In this document: positions 23,889 through 32,422 of the stretch, piece after piece
Numbering within the stretch: the first letter of the stretch is position 1
Layout of the letters: each line of letters opens with the position of its first letter
NCBI RefSeq assembly: GCF_001642795.1
Contig: NZ_LKEH01000035.1
Location: 130,579 to 164,709 of the forward strand
Direction of reading: 5' to 3'
DNA: 34,131 nucleotides
DNA from: Pseudomonas viridiflava
Lineage (GTDB): Bacteria > Pseudomonadota > Gammaproteobacteria > Pseudomonadales > Pseudomonadaceae
The notes under the pieces: generated by a model
What the model was told of the DNA's origin: nothing
Database searches by the model: none
What the model saw: the letters and a program-made list of their open reading frames with translations, nothing else
Translations under genes and position numbers: made by a program

Positions 23889-24988
23889 CACGCGGCTCCT
23901 ACAGCAGGTGTCATCTGACGCTTGGCCCAGCGCATCTTCAGGCGTGGGCGGTAAAGAATCAGTACGTCGCAGGCCAGCAGGAAGAACAGCATCATTCCCT
24001 GAAACAACTGGGTGATAGCGGGCGGCAGGTTCAGGGTCATCTGCGCGCTTTCGCCACCCAGATACAGGAGGGCGATCAACAGGCTGGAGAACAGAATGCC
24101 GATCGGATTGAGGCGCCCCAGAAATGCCACGGTAATCGCCGCGTAGCCATAACCCGGAGACACCTGCGGCACCAGTTGCCCGATGGGACCGGTGACTTCC
24201 GAAACGCCTGCGAGGCCGGCCAGTGCGCCGCTGATCAACAAGGCCAGCCACACCAGACGCTTCTCACGAAAGCCGACGAACCCGGCAGCACGTTTGTCCA
24301 GGCCCAGCACCTTGATCTGGAAACCGACGAAGCTGCGTTGCAGCAAGACCCACACCGCCACCAACGCAAACAGTGCGAAATACACGCCGACGTGAGCGCG
24401 GCCGTCTTCCATCAATAGCGGCAGGCGGCTGGCATCGCCGAAGGTCGCCGATTCCGGGAAGTTCATGCCTGCGGGATCCTTGAGCGGCCCGTGCACGAAA
24501 TACAGCAGCAGGTTCAAGGCGATGTAATTGAGCATGATGCTGGTGAGGATTTCATTGGCATTGAAATGCGTGCGCAACCAGGCCGTTACGCCTGCCCAGG
24601 CTGCACCGGCCAGCGTGCCCGCCATCAGGACCATCACCAGCGCCCAGCGGCTTTCCATCTCGATGATGTTGACCGCAACTGCGCTGCCCGCCAGAGCGCC
24701 CAGCAGCAGTTGTCCTTCAGCGCCGATGTTCCAGATGCGCGCCTGATAGGCGACCGCCAGCCCCAGTGCACAAAGCAGGATCGGCAACGTCTTGACCATC
24801 AGTTCCGACAGACCGTACAGGTCGCTGACCGGTGCGATCAGCAAGGTGTGCAAGGTTACCCACGGATCAAGCCCCAGGGCGATGAACAGCAGCGACCCGC
24901 AGACCAGCGTCAACACGGCGGCCAGCAGGGGAGAGCACCACAGCATGGCGCGCGATTGCTGGCCGCGCGGTTCCAGAGAAAGCAGCAT
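23888..24988 (-). CDS. Purine/nucleoside-type ABC transporter permease 1
   Basis: 366-residue BPD_transp_2 permease (YufP-like). ARIWNIGAEGQLLLGALAG (about 83-101) is the family signature and NANEILTSIMLNYIALNLL follows. Roughly ten hydrophobic segments, then a basic C-terminal tail (RPRLKMRWAKRQ). GGAGCAAAAC precedes the ATG. It begins 11 bp after the ATPase stop codon, so ATPase, permease 1 and permease 2 form one operon. Confidence 0.9.
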   Translation of the reverse strand: MLLSLEPRGQQSRAMLWCSPLLAAVLTLVCGSLLFIALGLDPWVTLHTLLIAPVSDLYGLSELMVKTLPILLCALGLAVAYQARIWNIGAEGQLLLGALAGSAVAVNIIEMESRWALVMVLMAGTLAGAAWAGVTAWLRTHFNANEILTSIMLNYIALNLLLYFVHGPLKDPAGMNFPESATFGDASRLPLLMEDGRAHVGVYFALFALVAVWVLLQRSFVGFQIKVLGLDKRAAGFVGFREKRLVWLALLISGALAGLAGVSEVTGPIGQLVPQVSPGYGYAAITVAFLGRLNPIGILFSSLLIALLYLGGESAQMTLNLPPAITQLFQGMMLFFLLACDVLILYRPRLKMRWAKRQMTPAVGAA

Positions 24989-24999
24989 GTTTTGCTCCG

Positions 25000-26553
25000 T
25001 TAACCCGGCAATTGGGCCTGGGTATGAGAATGATCGAACTGACCTGCCATCCAGCCGCCAATCTGCACGGTGCTGGTCTGTCCGGTCGGGATCGGGTGGG
25101 AAAGTTGCCCTCCGCTCAGCGCGGCGAGGCGGTCGCTGATCTGGAACAGCTCGTCCAGATCTTCGGAGATCACCAGAATCGCTGCGCCGGCATCGCGCAA
25201 GGCAATGAGTGCGCGATGGATGGCAGCCGCCGCGCCGACGTCCACGCCCCAGGTCGGGTGCGCAGCGACCAGCAGCCTGGGGTTCTGCATGATTTCGCGC
25301 CCCAGAATGAATTTTTGCAGGTTGCCGCCCGACAGGCTGCGCGCGGCGGTCTGGGCGTCCGGCGTCTTTACTGCAAAGCGGCGGATGATCTCGTCGGCCA
25401 ATGCCCGAACCTTGCCGCGCTGAATCAGGCCTTTGCTGACCAAACCTTGCTGGAATGCTGTGAGCAGCGCGTTATCCGCCAGGCTCAGTTCCGGCACTGC
25501 GCCGTGACCCAGACGTTCGGCGGGCACAAAGGCCAGACCGCGCTTGCGTCTGGCATCGGGCCGCAGGTGGCCCACCGGTGTGTCAGCGAAACGCAGCGTG
25601 GCGGCCTGGGCGCGGGGCAATACCTGTTCACCACTGAGCAGGGCCAGCAACTCGTCCTGTCCATTGCCCGCCACGCCTGCGATGCCGACGATCTCGCCGC
25701 TGCGCACCTCCAGACTGAGGTCTTTCAAGGAGCAGCCAAACGGATCGGGGTTGTGCCACGACAGTCGCTCGACCCGCAGGAACGGTGCCGTTCCGCTGAC
25801 TTTTTCATACTGTGCCGTCAGGCCTTCTGCATCGCCGACCATCAGACGCGCCAGTTCCAGATCCGAGCACTCTGCCGGAATGCAATGCCCGGATACTTTG
25901 CCGTTTCGCAACACCGTGGCGCTGTGACAAAGGGCCCGGACCTCGCCCAGCTTGTGGCTGATGAAGAGAATGCTGCAGCCTTCAGAGGCCAGATGCCGCA
26001 AGGTCACGAACAGCTCTTCGGCTTCCAGCGGCGTCAGCACCGAGGTGGGTTCATCGAGAATCAACAGGCGGATGTCCTGCATCAGGCAGCGAATGATTTC
26101 CACCTTTTGCCGCTCGCCAATCGACAGACTGTGCACCAGTCGCTGTGGCTCCAGCGCCATGCCGTAGCGCTGCGAGACTTCGCGGATACGGGGTTCCAGT
26201 TGTTTCGGTGTACCGGCTGCCGCACCCATGGCCAACGCGATGTTCTGCGCCACACTCAAGGTTTCGAACAGCGAAAAATGCTGGAACACCATGCCGATGC
26301 CCAGGCTTCTGGCCTGTGCCGGGTTGCGCATGATCTGCGGCTGACCTTGCCAGACAATGGTGCCGGAGTCCGGTTGCGTCACACCGTAAATGATCTTCAT
26401 CAGCGTGCTTTTGCCCGCGCCGTTCTCGCCCAGCAACGCGTGGATTTCTCCGGGCTGGATGGTCAGGTCGACAGCGTCGTTTGCCAGACAGCCGGGGTAT
26501 TGTTTGGTGATATGGCGTAACTGAAGACGCGCAGGTGTCGCGTGGTTTGGCAT
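25000..26553 (-). CDS. Purine/nucleoside-type ABC transporter double ATPase
   Basis: 517 residues with two fused ATPase domains, as in sugar and nucleoside importers (RbsA/YufO type). Domain 1 has Walker A GENGAGKST (42-50), signature LSIGERQKVEI and Walker B LLILDEPTSVL. Domain 2 has the usual degenerate Walker A (GVAGNGQDELL), then LSGGNLQKFILGRE and VAAHPTWGVDVGAA. The first signature is SIGERQ rather than SGGQQ, which is normal for this group. The first gene of a three-gene operon with no binding protein in it; the BMP protein at 10581-11675 is the likely partner. The ribosome-binding site before the ATG is weak. Confidence 0.92.
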   Translation of the reverse strand: MPNHATPARLQLRHITKQYPGCLANDAVDLTIQPGEIHALLGENGAGKSTLMKIIYGVTQPDSGTIVWQGQPQIMRNPAQARSLGIGMVFQHFSLFETLSVAQNIALAMGAAAGTPKQLEPRIREVSQRYGMALEPQRLVHSLSIGERQKVEIIRCLMQDIRLLILDEPTSVLTPLEAEELFVTLRHLASEGCSILFISHKLGEVRALCHSATVLRNGKVSGHCIPAECSDLELARLMVGDAEGLTAQYEKVSGTAPFLRVERLSWHNPDPFGCSLKDLSLEVRSGEIVGIAGVAGNGQDELLALLSGEQVLPRAQAATLRFADTPVGHLRPDARRKRGLAFVPAERLGHGAVPELSLADNALLTAFQQGLVSKGLIQRGKVRALADEIIRRFAVKTPDAQTAARSLSGGNLQKFILGREIMQNPRLLVAAHPTWGVDVGAAAAIHRALIALRDAGAAILVISEDLDELFQISDRLAALSGGQLSHPIPTGQTSTVQIGGWMAGQFDHSHTQAQLPG

Positions 26554-26738
26554 GTCAGGCTCTGAGGCAGGAGTGGGTCGCCCGTGGATAAAGCAAAATC
26601 CTGGCCAGGGGGTCAGCTTTTGTCGGGCGGCCCTGAATAAAGCCTGTGACGAGCCTGTCTGGAGGTTCCCGCAGACACTTGCGGTGTTTCAGCACCAGTT
26701 CGGGGCGTGCGTATCGGCGGCGAGGGCCAAATTGGCTC

Positions 26739-26765
26739 ACTGTATTTGATCAAAAAACGTACAGT
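26739..26765. promoter_or_regulatory. Nested palindrome, candidate operator of the purine ABC operon
   Basis: Outer arms ACTGTA (26739-26744) and TACAGT (26760-26765) enclose the perfect 10-bp palindrome TTTGATCAAA (26745-26754). About 190 bp upstream of the ATPase start. Two symmetric elements in one AT-rich site suggest a repressor or activator site; the protein is unknown. Confidence 0.45.
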
Positions 26766-27029
26766 TGTCAGCGAGCGCGAGCTGCCAAGCCGCTGCGACA
26801 CCCTTGCACCTGTTATCCACAGGTTGCTCCACAGTTCCTGTGTGAAACGCATCGAACCGGGCATAACGCCGAAACGCTTGGATTCCGAATGTGCTAAGCG
26901 CGTTTAAATCGCTGTTTTATCAACGGTTTCACACGTATCAGGGTGTATTGTTCAAAAAATGATCAATCGCCTGCATCGCTTGCCCGACAAGGCTTGCAGC
27001 GGTATGTACTCAGCTTATCCACAGTCGGA

Positions 27030-27056
27030 TGCACAGTAGATGTGGGCAACTGTGCA
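27030..27056. promoter_or_regulatory. Inverted repeat beside the YigZ stop codon
   Basis: TGCACAG (27030-27036) and CTGTGCA (27050-27056), extendable with flanking GA/TC pairing and a small bulge. It lies about 20 bp beyond the stop codon of the minus-strand YigZ gene, so it may be a transcript-end hairpin rather than an operator. Confidence 0.4.
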
Positions 27057-27075
27057 CATCGTGATGAACGCTTGA

Positions 27076-27669
27076 TTACAGCGTGGATGCCGGATGCAGG
27101 ACGATTCTGCCCCGACTCAGGTCAGCCAGTTGCCGCTGGAAGTTCTCCACATGCCCAGGGCCGATGGCAACCGACATTTCCACGCCATTGGCGGTGAAGT
27201 TTTCGGCTTCAACCAGGCCGCTCGACTCAGCCAGGCGAACCTTGACCAGCGCCAGTTCGCTGAAGCTGCACTCAAGGTTGAAAGACAGCCGGTTGACCAG
27301 CTCCACACGTGCTGCCTGCTGCAGGCACTTGTTGGCACCGCCACCGTAGGCACGGGCCAGACCGCCGGTTCCCAGCTGGATACCGCCGTACCAGCGAATC
27401 ACCAGCACCACGACCTGATCGAAACCCTGCGCCTCGATTGCCGCAAGAATCGGGCGGCCTGCGGTGCCACCCGGCTCGCCATCGTCATTGCTGCGGTATT
27501 GATCACCCAGTTTCCAGGCCCAGCAGTTGTGAGTGGCGTTCAGGTCACTGTGCTGGTCGATGAACGCCTGCGCGTCGGTCGGGCTGCTGATGGGGGCGGC
27601 GAGGGTGATGAAGCGGCTCTTGCGGATTTCTTCACGAAACTCGCAAGGGCCAACAAGGGTAAAAGGCAT
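27076..27669 (-). CDS. YigZ/IMPACT-family protein
   Basis: 197 residues, the normal length for bacterial YigZ. The N-terminal UPF0029/IMPACT domain carries the diagnostic phrase DDGEPGGTAGRPIL (about residues 63-76) and RWYGGIQLGTGGLARAY. The C-terminal ferredoxin-like domain begins near 135. IMPACT relatives in eukaryotes regulate translation through GCN2; the bacterial role is not settled. The start at 27669 (MPFTLVG) fits the family, although the ribosome-binding site is poor. It lies 32 bp downstream of the TetR gene on the same strand, so it may be co-transcribed with it. Confidence 0.9.
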   Translation of the reverse strand: MPFTLVGPCEFREEIRKSRFITLAAPISSPTDAQAFIDQHSDLNATHNCWAWKLGDQYRSNDDGEPGGTAGRPILAAIEAQGFDQVVVLVIRWYGGIQLGTGGLARAYGGGANKCLQQAARVELVNRLSFNLECSFSELALVKVRLAESSGLVEAENFTANGVEMSVAIGPGHVENFQRQLADLSRGRIVLHPASTL

Positions 27670-27701
27670 GCGTGCATCCGGCTGGCGACAAGGTGCGAAT
27701 T

Positions 27702-28364
27702 CTACAAGGCTGGCGGCTTGAGCCCACAGCCTTTGACGATGATCCTGATCAGGTTTTCGCTGGCCTCGTCCATGTCCTGTTTGGTCAGGCGTGTACGCCC
27801 GGTGACGCGGCATATCTGGGACGCGAAGTCGGCGTAGTGCTGAGTGCTGCCCCACAGCAGGAAGATCAGATGCACCGGGTCGACCGGGTCCATTTTGCCG
27901 GCGTCGATCCAGGCCTGGAAAACCGCTGCTCGGCCCTGGAACCACAAGCGGTAATCCTGGCTGAAATATTCGCTCATGCATTCGCCGCCGCTGATGATTT
28001 CCATCGCAAAGATGCGCGACGCCTGAGGCTGGCGGCGCGAAAACTCCATTTTGGCGCGGATGTACCGTGCCAGCGCTTCTGCGGGGTCGTCCTCAACGCT
28101 GAGCGTATTGAAGGTGCTGTCCCACAGTTCGATGATGTTGCTCAGCACCGCAATGTACAGCCCCAGCTTGTTGGTGAAATAGTAATGCAGGTTGGCCTTG
28201 GGCAACCCGGCCTTCAGCGCAATGGTGTTCATGCTGGTGCCCTTGAAACCGTGACGTGCGAACTCGTCTTCGGCGGCCTTGATGATCGCCTCTTCATTTT
28301 TCTGACGAATGCGGCTGGCGGGCTTGGCAACGTGAGCGTTGTGCGCAGGGACTTGGAGGGTCAT
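27702..28364 (-). CDS. TetR-family regulator, RutR-like
   Basis: 220 residues. The N-terminal helix-turn-helix (IIKAAEDEFARHGFKGTSMN, then AGLPKANLHYYFTNKLGLY, about 27-70) is followed by a ligand domain of the YcdC/RutR type (FAMEIISGGECMSEYF near 120, HLIFLLWGSTQHYADFASQI near 165). E. coli RutR responds to uracil and controls pyrimidine and purine catabolism. Here the gene sits between a XanQ-like permease and the purine ABC operon, which suggests a nucleobase or its breakdown product as ligand (inference). The start at 28364 (MTLQVPAHN) is chosen over the in-frame extension to 28424. Confidence 0.9.
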   Translation of the reverse strand: MTLQVPAHNAHVAKPASRIRQKNEEAIIKAAEDEFARHGFKGTSMNTIALKAGLPKANLHYYFTNKLGLYIAVLSNIIELWDSTFNTLSVEDDPAEALARYIRAKMEFSRRQPQASRIFAMEIISGGECMSEYFSQDYRLWFQGRAAVFQAWIDAGKMDPVDPVHLIFLLWGSTQHYADFASQICRVTGRTRLTKQDMDEASENLIRIIVKGCGLKPPAL

Positions 28365-28448
28365 GGGCGATTCCGGGCAGGTCAAGGGACGCAACGAACG
28401 AACAGATAACGCACCTGCGGCCATCCCGCAAGCACAGGCACTGGAAAA

Positions 28449-29846
28449 TTATCGTTGAGGCTCAAAGGGTTCGGCTTCCCGCACAGTTGTCTGCACGTCG
28501 GCGCAGGCTTTGCTTTCAGGGATCAACAGGCACATCAGAATGGCCGTGATGCCTCCGCTGGTGATGGCCGAGTCGAACAGGTTCTGCACGAGCTTGGGCA
28601 TCTGGTGGAGCAGCGCGGGCTGTGAGGCGATGCCCAGGCCTACTCCGAATGAGGTCGCAATGATCAGCATGCTGCGCCGATCCAGCGGCGATTGGGCCAG
28701 AATCCGTACGCCTGCCGCCGCGACGCTGCCGAACATCACCAGCGTTGCGCCGCCCAGTACCGGTTTGGGAATCTGCTGGACGATGGCGCCGATGTGCGGA
28801 AACAGTCCCAGCATGAACAGCACGGCACCGATGTACAGGCCGACGTAACGGCTGGCAACGCCGGTCAACTGGATAACACCGTTGTTCTGGGCAAAGGTGG
28901 TGTTGGGGAATGCGCTGAACGTGGCTGCGAGCATGCAGCTCACGCCATCACCGAGCACGCCGCCCTTGAGCCTGGCCACGTAGCTCGGTCCGCTGATGGG
29001 TTGCCTGGCCAGCATGCAGTTGGCGGTCAGGTCGCCGACGGTTTCGATGCTGCTGATCAGATAAATCAGCGCGACGGGCAGGAAAGCGCTCCAGTCAAAA
29101 CTGAAACCGAAGCGAAAGGGCACCGGAATGCTGATCAGCGGCAGGTCATGAATCGGTTGCGGGACAAGCTTGCCGCTGAACCACGCCGCCAGACTGCCGA
29201 CGGCCAGGCCGATGATGATCCCCGATAGACGAACCCATGGCGTGTTGGAGCGGTTCAGCGCGATGATCACCACCAGCACGAAGACGCCGAGTGCCAGATT
29301 CAGCGGCGAACCGAAGTCGGGCGCATTGAAGCCGCCGCCCAGATCGGTCACACCGACCTTGATGAGGCTGACACCGATCAGCGTGATCACAATCCCGGTT
29401 ACCAATGGCGTGATGACGCGGCGCAACTGTCCGATGCAGCGGCTCAGCACGATCTGCACCAGCGCGCCGAAAAAGCACACCCCGAAGATCATCGCCATGA
29501 TGTCTTCCGGGCTGCCACCACGCTGCTTGACCAGAAAGCCTGCCGACAGCACCGCGCCGAGAAAGGCGAAGCTGGTGCCTTGCAGGCAGATCATCCCGGC
29601 ACCGATGCCGAACGGGCGGCGCGCCTGAATGAAAGTGCCCACGCCTGACACCATCAACGCCATGCTGATCAGGTAGGGCAGGTAGGCGCTCAAGCCCAGT
29701 GCGGAGCCGATAATCAGTGGCGGGGTGATGATGCCGACGAAGCTGGCGAGTACGTGTTGCAGTGCGGCAAGAGTAGCCGTCAGTGGTTTAGGGCGGTCGT
29801 CGAGGCCGTAGATCAGGTCACTGTTGTCGGATGTTTCGGGCTGCAT
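28449..29846 (-). CDS. NCS2 nucleobase permease, XanQ-like
   Basis: 465-residue inner-membrane proton symporter of the NCS2 family with the usual 14-helix span. The motif FPNTTFAQNNGVIQLTGVAS (about residue 300) contains the substrate-site Gln-Asn and closely matches the xanthine/urate branch (XanQ, UacT) rather than UraA. SSIETVGDLTAN earlier carries the conserved Glu. The substrate is therefore probably xanthine, urate or another oxidised purine. The start at 29846 follows GAGAGCC; the in-frame extension to 29912 is rejected. It precedes the RutR-like regulator by 84 bp on the same strand. Confidence 0.9.
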   Translation of the reverse strand: MQPETSDNSDLIYGLDDRPKPLTATLAALQHVLASFVGIITPPLIIGSALGLSAYLPYLISMALMVSGVGTFIQARRPFGIGAGMICLQGTSFAFLGAVLSAGFLVKQRGGSPEDIMAMIFGVCFFGALVQIVLSRCIGQLRRVITPLVTGIVITLIGVSLIKVGVTDLGGGFNAPDFGSPLNLALGVFVLVVIIALNRSNTPWVRLSGIIIGLAVGSLAAWFSGKLVPQPIHDLPLISIPVPFRFGFSFDWSAFLPVALIYLISSIETVGDLTANCMLARQPISGPSYVARLKGGVLGDGVSCMLAATFSAFPNTTFAQNNGVIQLTGVASRYVGLYIGAVLFMLGLFPHIGAIVQQIPKPVLGGATLVMFGSVAAAGVRILAQSPLDRRSMLIIATSFGVGLGIASQPALLHQMPKLVQNLFDSAITSGGITAILMCLLIPESKACADVQTTVREAEPFEPQR

Positions 29847-29956
29847 GACAGGCTCTCGGACTTTGGGGCAGAGGGAGGCGCCATGAGCTGGCGTTTCGTT
29901 ATCCGGATCCAATGCAAAAAGCTGTCCACCTGCTCAGGTTATTGTCACGGGATGTG

Positions 29957-29976
29957 TGATACCGCCTGTGGTATCA
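29957..29976. promoter_or_regulatory. Perfect palindromic operator candidate before the NCS2 permease
   Basis: TGATACC-N6-GGTATCA, perfect 7-bp arms (29957-29963 / 29970-29976), 111 bp upstream of the permease start. The size and symmetry are typical of a dimeric repressor site (TetR or GntR type). The RutR-like regulator nearby is one candidate. The hairpin has no U-tract and no gene ending beside it, which argues against a terminator. Confidence 0.55.
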
Positions 29977-30042
29977 AGGGTCTGCCGTGATTAGGGGTTG
30001 CTTCTGTAGGCGCGCGTTCTGCTGCTGTCATGATGAAGTGTT

Positions 30043-30963
30043 TCATCGGGTAGCAGCCAATCCTTCCATGAAGCTTTCCAGCACCAAATGAGGGCGCCTT
30101 CCTTTGCGCGTCACCGTTACCAGGCTCAGGTCATAAAACCGGGAGTCCGGTTTCAAGGCACGCAGCCTGCCTTCCTTTACCCAGGCGCTGGCGTAATGGT
30201 CCGGCAGATAACCGATGTAGCGCCCGGTCAGGATCAGAAACGCCATGCCCTCACGATCCGACGCGCTGGCGGTGCATTTGAGCGCCTGATAATGGGCCTG
30301 GATCTCGGCGGGCAGTCTGAACGTCGGTGCGATGGCGTCCTGTTCGGCAAGGTGCTCGCTGCCGAGCAGAGCATCGGCTGCACGGAACAGCGGATGGCCG
30401 ACTGCGCAATACAGCAGCGAGCGCTCGCTATACAGCGGCTGGTAATCGAGACCTGGCAGCGCGCTGACCTGAGGCACCACACCGACATGCAGCTTGCCTT
30501 CGAGTACCCCTTGTTCCACTTCGGCCGGGGCGCTCATGCGGATATTGATGTGCACATCCGGACCACGCTCTTTGAGCTGCGAAATGGCATGGGTGATGCG
30601 CATGTGGGGCATGGTGACCAGATTGTCGGTCAGCCCGATATTCAGCTCGCCGCGCAGATGCTGATGCAGACCGTTGACCTCGGTTCGAAAGCTTTCCAGC
30701 GCGCTCAGCAACTGCAATGCCGACTGGTAGACCTCTTTACCTTCATCGGTCACCGAGAATCCCGCTCGTCCACGCTGGCAGAGACGCAAACCCAGACGTT
30801 GCTCCAGATCGCTCATCTGCTGACTGATTGCAGAACGACCGATGCCGAGCGCACTTTCCGCGGCTGAGAAGCCACCAGCCTCGACTACGCTTTTAAACAG
30901 GCGCAAGAGTCGGATATCAAAGTCGCTGACTTGTGCCAGAGGATCGGTGCGACGGGTGCTCAT
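30043..30963 (-). CDS. bauR: LysR-family regulator of beta-alanine catabolism, BauR-like
   Basis: 306 residues. The helix-turn-helix lies at about residues 15-75 (DIRLLRLFKSVVEAGGFSAA, IGRSAISQQMSDLEQRLGL); the effector domain follows (ELNIGLTDNLVTMP, LHVGVVPQVSALPG, FLILTGRYIGYLPDHYA). It is divergent from bauA across a 112-bp gap with two LysR-type dyads, the same layout as bauR-bauA in P. aeruginosa (PA0133-PA0132). It would activate bauA in response to beta-alanine or a related amine. The function is inferred from context; a LysR protein cannot be assigned by sequence alone. Confidence 0.88.
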   Translation of the reverse strand: MSTRRTDPLAQVSDFDIRLLRLFKSVVEAGGFSAAESALGIGRSAISQQMSDLEQRLGLRLCQRGRAGFSVTDEGKEVYQSALQLLSALESFRTEVNGLHQHLRGELNIGLTDNLVTMPHMRITHAISQLKERGPDVHINIRMSAPAEVEQGVLEGKLHVGVVPQVSALPGLDYQPLYSERSLLYCAVGHPLFRAADALLGSEHLAEQDAIAPTFRLPAEIQAHYQALKCTASASDREGMAFLILTGRYIGYLPDHYASAWVKEGRLRALKPDSRFYDLSLVTVTRKGRRPHLVLESFMEGLAATR

Positions 30964-30965
30964 TG

Positions 30966-31015
30966 TTTAGTCTCTACCAAACTAAAGATCGTGAAAGTCA
31001 GATTTTCCAGACTTT
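30966..31015. promoter_or_regulatory. Two LysR-type dyads between bauR and bauA
   Basis: Dyad 1: TTTAGT-N9-ACTAAA (30966-30971 / 30981-30986), starting 3 bp upstream of the bauR start codon. Dyad 2: AAAGTC-N10-GACTTT (30994-30999 / 31010-31015). The two centres are about 27 bp apart. A pair of dyads on a shared divergent region is the usual LysR arrangement for autoregulation plus target activation. Confidence 0.6.
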
Positions 31016-31075
31016 GGCTCCATGGCACCTTAACTGAAATAACTGCTTGCTCAAGCACACACGAGGTTCGTTTCA

Positions 31076-32422
31076 ATGAATATGCTCGAGTCGTCCGATC
31101 TTTCTGTCGCCAGTCAGCTGAAGCTTGATGCTCACTGGATGCCCTACACGGCCAACCGTAACTTCCAGCGCGACCCACGCCTGATCGTTGCAGCGCAAGG
31201 CAGTTATCTGACGGACGACAAGGGCCGCAAGATTTACGATGCGCTCTCCGGGCTCTGGACCTGCGGAGCCGGGCATACCCGCAAGGAAATCCAGGAGGCG
31301 GTCTACAAGCAACTGGGCGTGCTGGATTATTCACCGGGCTTCCAGTTTGGCCATCCGTTATCGTTTCAGCTCGCGGAAAAAATCACCGAGCTGACGCCAG
31401 GCAATCTCAATCACGTCTTCTATACCAACTCCGGCTCCGAGTGTGCGGACACTGCCGTGAAGATGGTGCGTGCCTACTGGCGTCTCAAAGGTCAGGCCTC
31501 CAAGACCAAGATGATCGGGCGGGCACGTGGTTATCACGGTGTGAACGTGGCAGGCACCAGCCTGGGTGGCGTGAACGGCAACCGCAAAATGTTCGGCCAG
31601 TTGATGGATGTCGATCATCTGCCGCATACGCTGCTGGCCAGTAACGCGTACTCCAAGGGCATGCCGGAAGCGGGCGGTATCGCATTGGCTGACGAGATGC
31701 TCAAGCTGATCGAATTGCATGACGCGTCGAACATTGCAGCGGTGATTGTCGAGCCGATGGCGGGTTCGGCAGGTGTGATTGTGCCGCCGCAGGGTTATCT
31801 CAAGCGTCTGCGTGAAATCTGCGATCAGCACAACATCCTGCTGATCTTCGATGAAGTTATCACGGGCTTCGGCCGCATGGGCTCAATGTTCGGTGCCGAA
31901 AGCTTTGGCGTCACACCTGACCTGATGTGCATCGCCAAGCAGATCACCAACGGTGCTATCCCGATGGGCGCCGTGATTGCCAGCAGTGAGATCTATCAGA
32001 CGTTCATGAGCCAGTCGACGCCGGAATACGCGGTCGAATTCCCGCATGGTTACACCTACTCGGCGCACCCGGTGGCCTGTGCTGCCGGTCTGGCTGCGCT
32101 TGAGTTGTTGCAGCGCGAAAATCTGGTGCAGCAGGCTGCGCAAATGGCCCCCCATTTCGAGAGCGCATTGCATGGCGTCAAAGGCAGCAATAACGTCGTG
32201 GATATTCGCAACTATGGGCTGGCCGGAGCTATCCAGCTCGCACCGCGCGACGGCGATGCCATCGTGCGGCCGTTCGAGGCCGGGATGAAGTTGTGGAAAG
32301 CGGGCTTCTATGTGCGCTTTGGCGGCGACACCCTGCAGTTCGGGCCGACCTTCAACAGCAAGGCTGAGGACCTGGATCGGCTGTTCGACGCAGTGGGCGA
32401 AACGCTGAACCTCATCGACTGA
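31076..32422 (+). CDS. bauA: Beta-alanine:pyruvate transaminase BauA
   Basis: 448-residue class-III, PLP-dependent omega-transaminase, cytosolic. It transfers the amino group of beta-alanine (and similar amines) to pyruvate, giving malonate semialdehyde and L-alanine. The PLP Lys is Lys288 in CIAKQITNGAIPMGAV; Asp259 of LLIFDEVITGFGR contacts the pyridine nitrogen; NSGSECADTAVKMVRAYW and GYHGVNVAG are cofactor-binding loops. The length equals that of P. aeruginosa PA0132, from memory. It lies 81 bp upstream of the semialdehyde dehydrogenase gene. Confidence 0.94.
   Translation: MNMLESSDLSVASQLKLDAHWMPYTANRNFQRDPRLIVAAQGSYLTDDKGRKIYDALSGLWTCGAGHTRKEIQEAVYKQLGVLDYSPGFQFGHPLSFQLAEKITELTPGNLNHVFYTNSGSECADTAVKMVRAYWRLKGQASKTKMIGRARGYHGVNVAGTSLGGVNGNRKMFGQLMDVDHLPHTLLASNAYSKGMPEAGGIALADEMLKLIELHDASNIAAVIVEPMAGSAGVIVPPQGYLKRLREICDQHNILLIFDEVITGFGRMGSMFGAESFGVTPDLMCIAKQITNGAIPMGAVIASSEIYQTFMSQSTPEYAVEFPHGYTYSAHPVACAAGLAALELLQRENLVQQAAQMAPHFESALHGVKGSNNVVDIRNYGLAGAIQLAPRDGDAIVRPFEAGMKLWKAGFYVRFGGDTLQFGPTFNSKAEDLDRLFDAVGETLNLID

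Larger units (their letters stand above)
26554..27075. other. Long regulatory intergenic region
   Basis: 522 bp upstream of the ABC operon and downstream of the YigZ gene, AT-richer than its surroundings. No gene is supported. It holds a nested palindrome (26739-26765), two perfect DnaA-box 9-mers TTATCCACA (26813-26821 and 27015-27023, same strand, 202 bp apart) and an inverted repeat TGCACAG/CTGTGCA (27030-27056). Confidence 0.6.

Noticed and set aside
22962..24251. A 429-residue version of permease 2 starting at 24251
   Set aside because: The added part is an alternate-frame reading of permease 1. The ATG at 23888, overlapping the upstream stop by one base, begins the first membrane helix.
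25012..26520. A 502-codon plus-strand open frame opposite the double ATPase
   Set aside because: Shadow frame; the minus-strand protein has both ATPase domains in full, and the plus-strand translation shows no family features.
26813..27023. A replication origin
   Set aside because: Only two DnaA boxes are present, without the dnaA/dnaN/rpmH gene neighbourhood or clustered boxes expected of a Pseudomonas oriC.
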